From: Tremella fuciformis
Lineage: Eukaryota > Basidiomycota > Tremellomycetes > Tremellales > Tremellaceae
NCBI GenBank assembly: GCA_032768795.1
Contig: CP136494.1
Coordinates: 2,293,501 to 2,357,500 of the forward strand
Length of the DNA: 64,000 bases
Reading direction: 5' to 3'
Shown here: positions 63,185 to 64,000 of the stretch, in pieces
How the letters are laid out: each line of letters begins with the position of its first letter
Position numbering within the stretch: the stretch's first letter is position 1
Notes under the pieces: generated by a model
Seen by the model: the letters and a program-made list of their open reading frames with translations, nothing else
Databases searched by the model: none
What the model was told of the DNA's origin: nothing
Made by a program: the position numbers and the translations under genes

Positions 63185-64000
63185 GTCCCCCTTAGGGGTT
63201 ACAGGCAGGTCCTGGGGGGGGGACTTTCTCGCGCATCGAGATTTTTTGAAATTTTTTTTTGGATTCAAAAAGTTCGACAAAAGAGCTATTCGTAAATGTA
63301 ATGATCTTCCCGATCGGGTAAAAACTGACGGATTTACGGGCATCCAAAGTTGGCTGGGTATTTGACTTTGGTTGGCTGTGACGCGGTCAGTAATTGGAAT
63401 ATTGAGTTGATTGTCGAAGTAAGTAGCCTAATATGGTCCCAAATATATCTGGGATGACTCTCGCATGCATCCCTGACTTCATGTAAAACGGTCCAAGGGG
63501 GGACCCTTGGAGCTCATATGGCCCAAGGGGGGACCCTTGGAGTTTGCTGGTTGTGAGTGAAATTATTTTTGTGATGTGAAGGGTGCTACTATACTCTATT
63601 TGACGAGCTGATTAAGAATCTCTAACCCATTCCCGGATCGGAGCGAAACTGGCGGAGTTAATCCCTCCGAAAGACCAGTACGTCTGCCCAAGGGGGGACC
63701 CTTGTAGCTTTTTCCGGTGCTGGATAAAATTATTCTGCAAGTCTAATGGTTGGTACTATACTCAGTTTGACGAGCTGATTCCAAATCTCTCACTCGTTTT
63801 CCGATCGGAGCAAAACTGGCCGAGCTATCCCCACCCGTAACCCAGCTCGACTGCCCAAGGGGGGACCCTTGTAGCTTTTTCCGGTGCTGGATAAAATTAT
63901 TCTGCAAGTCTAATGGTTGGTACTATACTCAGTTTGACGAGCTGATTCCAAATCTCTCACTCGTTTTCCAATCGGAGCAAAACTGGCCGAGCTAACCCCA
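63185..64000 (+). repeat. Subtelomeric-type repeat block, copy 2, with ~165-bp tandem units
   Basis: Second copy of the block at 60955-61560, continuing into tandem units with period 165-167 bp (hairpin starts at 63523, 63688, 63855). Units share AGCTTTTTCCGG, ACTATACTCAGTTTGACGAG and TCGGAGCAAAACTGGC. The array runs past the window end. Confidence 0.8.

Larger units (their letters stand above)
61850..63190. repeat. Region saturated with GTCCCC / GGGGAC motifs
   Basis: Several dozen GTCCCC (mostly TGTCCCCC) on the plus strand, fewer GGGGAC, spread at irregular spacing through noncoding DNA and through the OTU gene, including its coding exons. Paired copies form hairpins such as GTCCCTCACTGGGGGAC. 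Confidence 0.65.

Overview
This window reads as an intron-rich fungal chromosome segment, most likely from a basidiomycete yeast of the Tremellomycetes type (inference). Introns are mostly 35-65 nt, genes are close together on both strands, Zn2Cys6 regulators are frequent, the LTR retrotransposons are of copia and chromovirus type, and TTAGGGG-like sequence appears near the right edge. For nearly every gene the exon-intron model was rebuilt by hand and checked for divisibility by three.

Layout. 1-24.3 kb is a dense block of catabolic genes: an MFS permease (cut by the left edge), a peroxisomal acyl-CoA thioesterase, a BadF-type sugar kinase and a MurQ-type N-acetylmuramate-6-phosphate etherase in divergent arrangement, an alpha/beta-hydrolase, an UNC93-like MFS protein, a secreted serine hydrolase of the YbbE/beta-lactamase type, a Zn2Cys6 regulator, a small secreted Cys protein, a membrane-anchored gamma-glutamyltransferase, a second Zn2Cys6 regulator, a flavocytochrome b2-like dehydrogenase (with a one-base frameshift at its catalytic Arg), a D-2-hydroxyacid dehydrogenase and a tartrate-dehydrogenase-like enzyme. 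25.0-44.4 kb is a retrotransposon nest: copia element A; copia element B, broken by chromovirus C in its integrase and by a 500-bp TRIM-like element D in its 3' region. Every element has a matching 5-bp target duplication. 44.4-60.9 kb holds a third Zn2Cys6 regulator, a nucleotide-sugar-type epimerase, a DapA-family lyase, a second MFS permease, an RTA1 membrane protein, a fatty-acid/sterol hydroxylase, a regulator with two Zn2Cys6 clusters and an alpha-kinase. 60.9-64 kb looks subtelomeric: ~165-bp tandem repeats with a hairpin motif, a short telomere-like tract, and a region saturated with GTCCCC that includes an OTU-protease gene.

How it may work together. The most unusual content is a fungal version of the bacterial muramate (MurNAc) catabolic set. 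A kinase of the family containing Clostridium MurK would phosphorylate MurNAc. MurQ would split MurNAc-6-P into GlcNAc-6-P and D-lactate. A secreted YbbE-like hydrolase and a surface gamma-glutamyltransferase could prepare peptidoglycan fragments outside the cell, UNC93/MFS proteins could carry substrates, and hydroxyacid dehydrogenases could take up the lactate. The two divergent promoters of the core genes each contain a CGG-N8-CCG inverted repeat, the type of site Zn2Cys6 regulators bind. All genes carry spliceosomal introns, so this is not bacterial contamination. The second block (regulator, epimerase, DapA-family lyase, permease) looks like another sugar-acid module. It was probably adjacent to the first before about 19 kb of retroelements entered the regulator's promoter.
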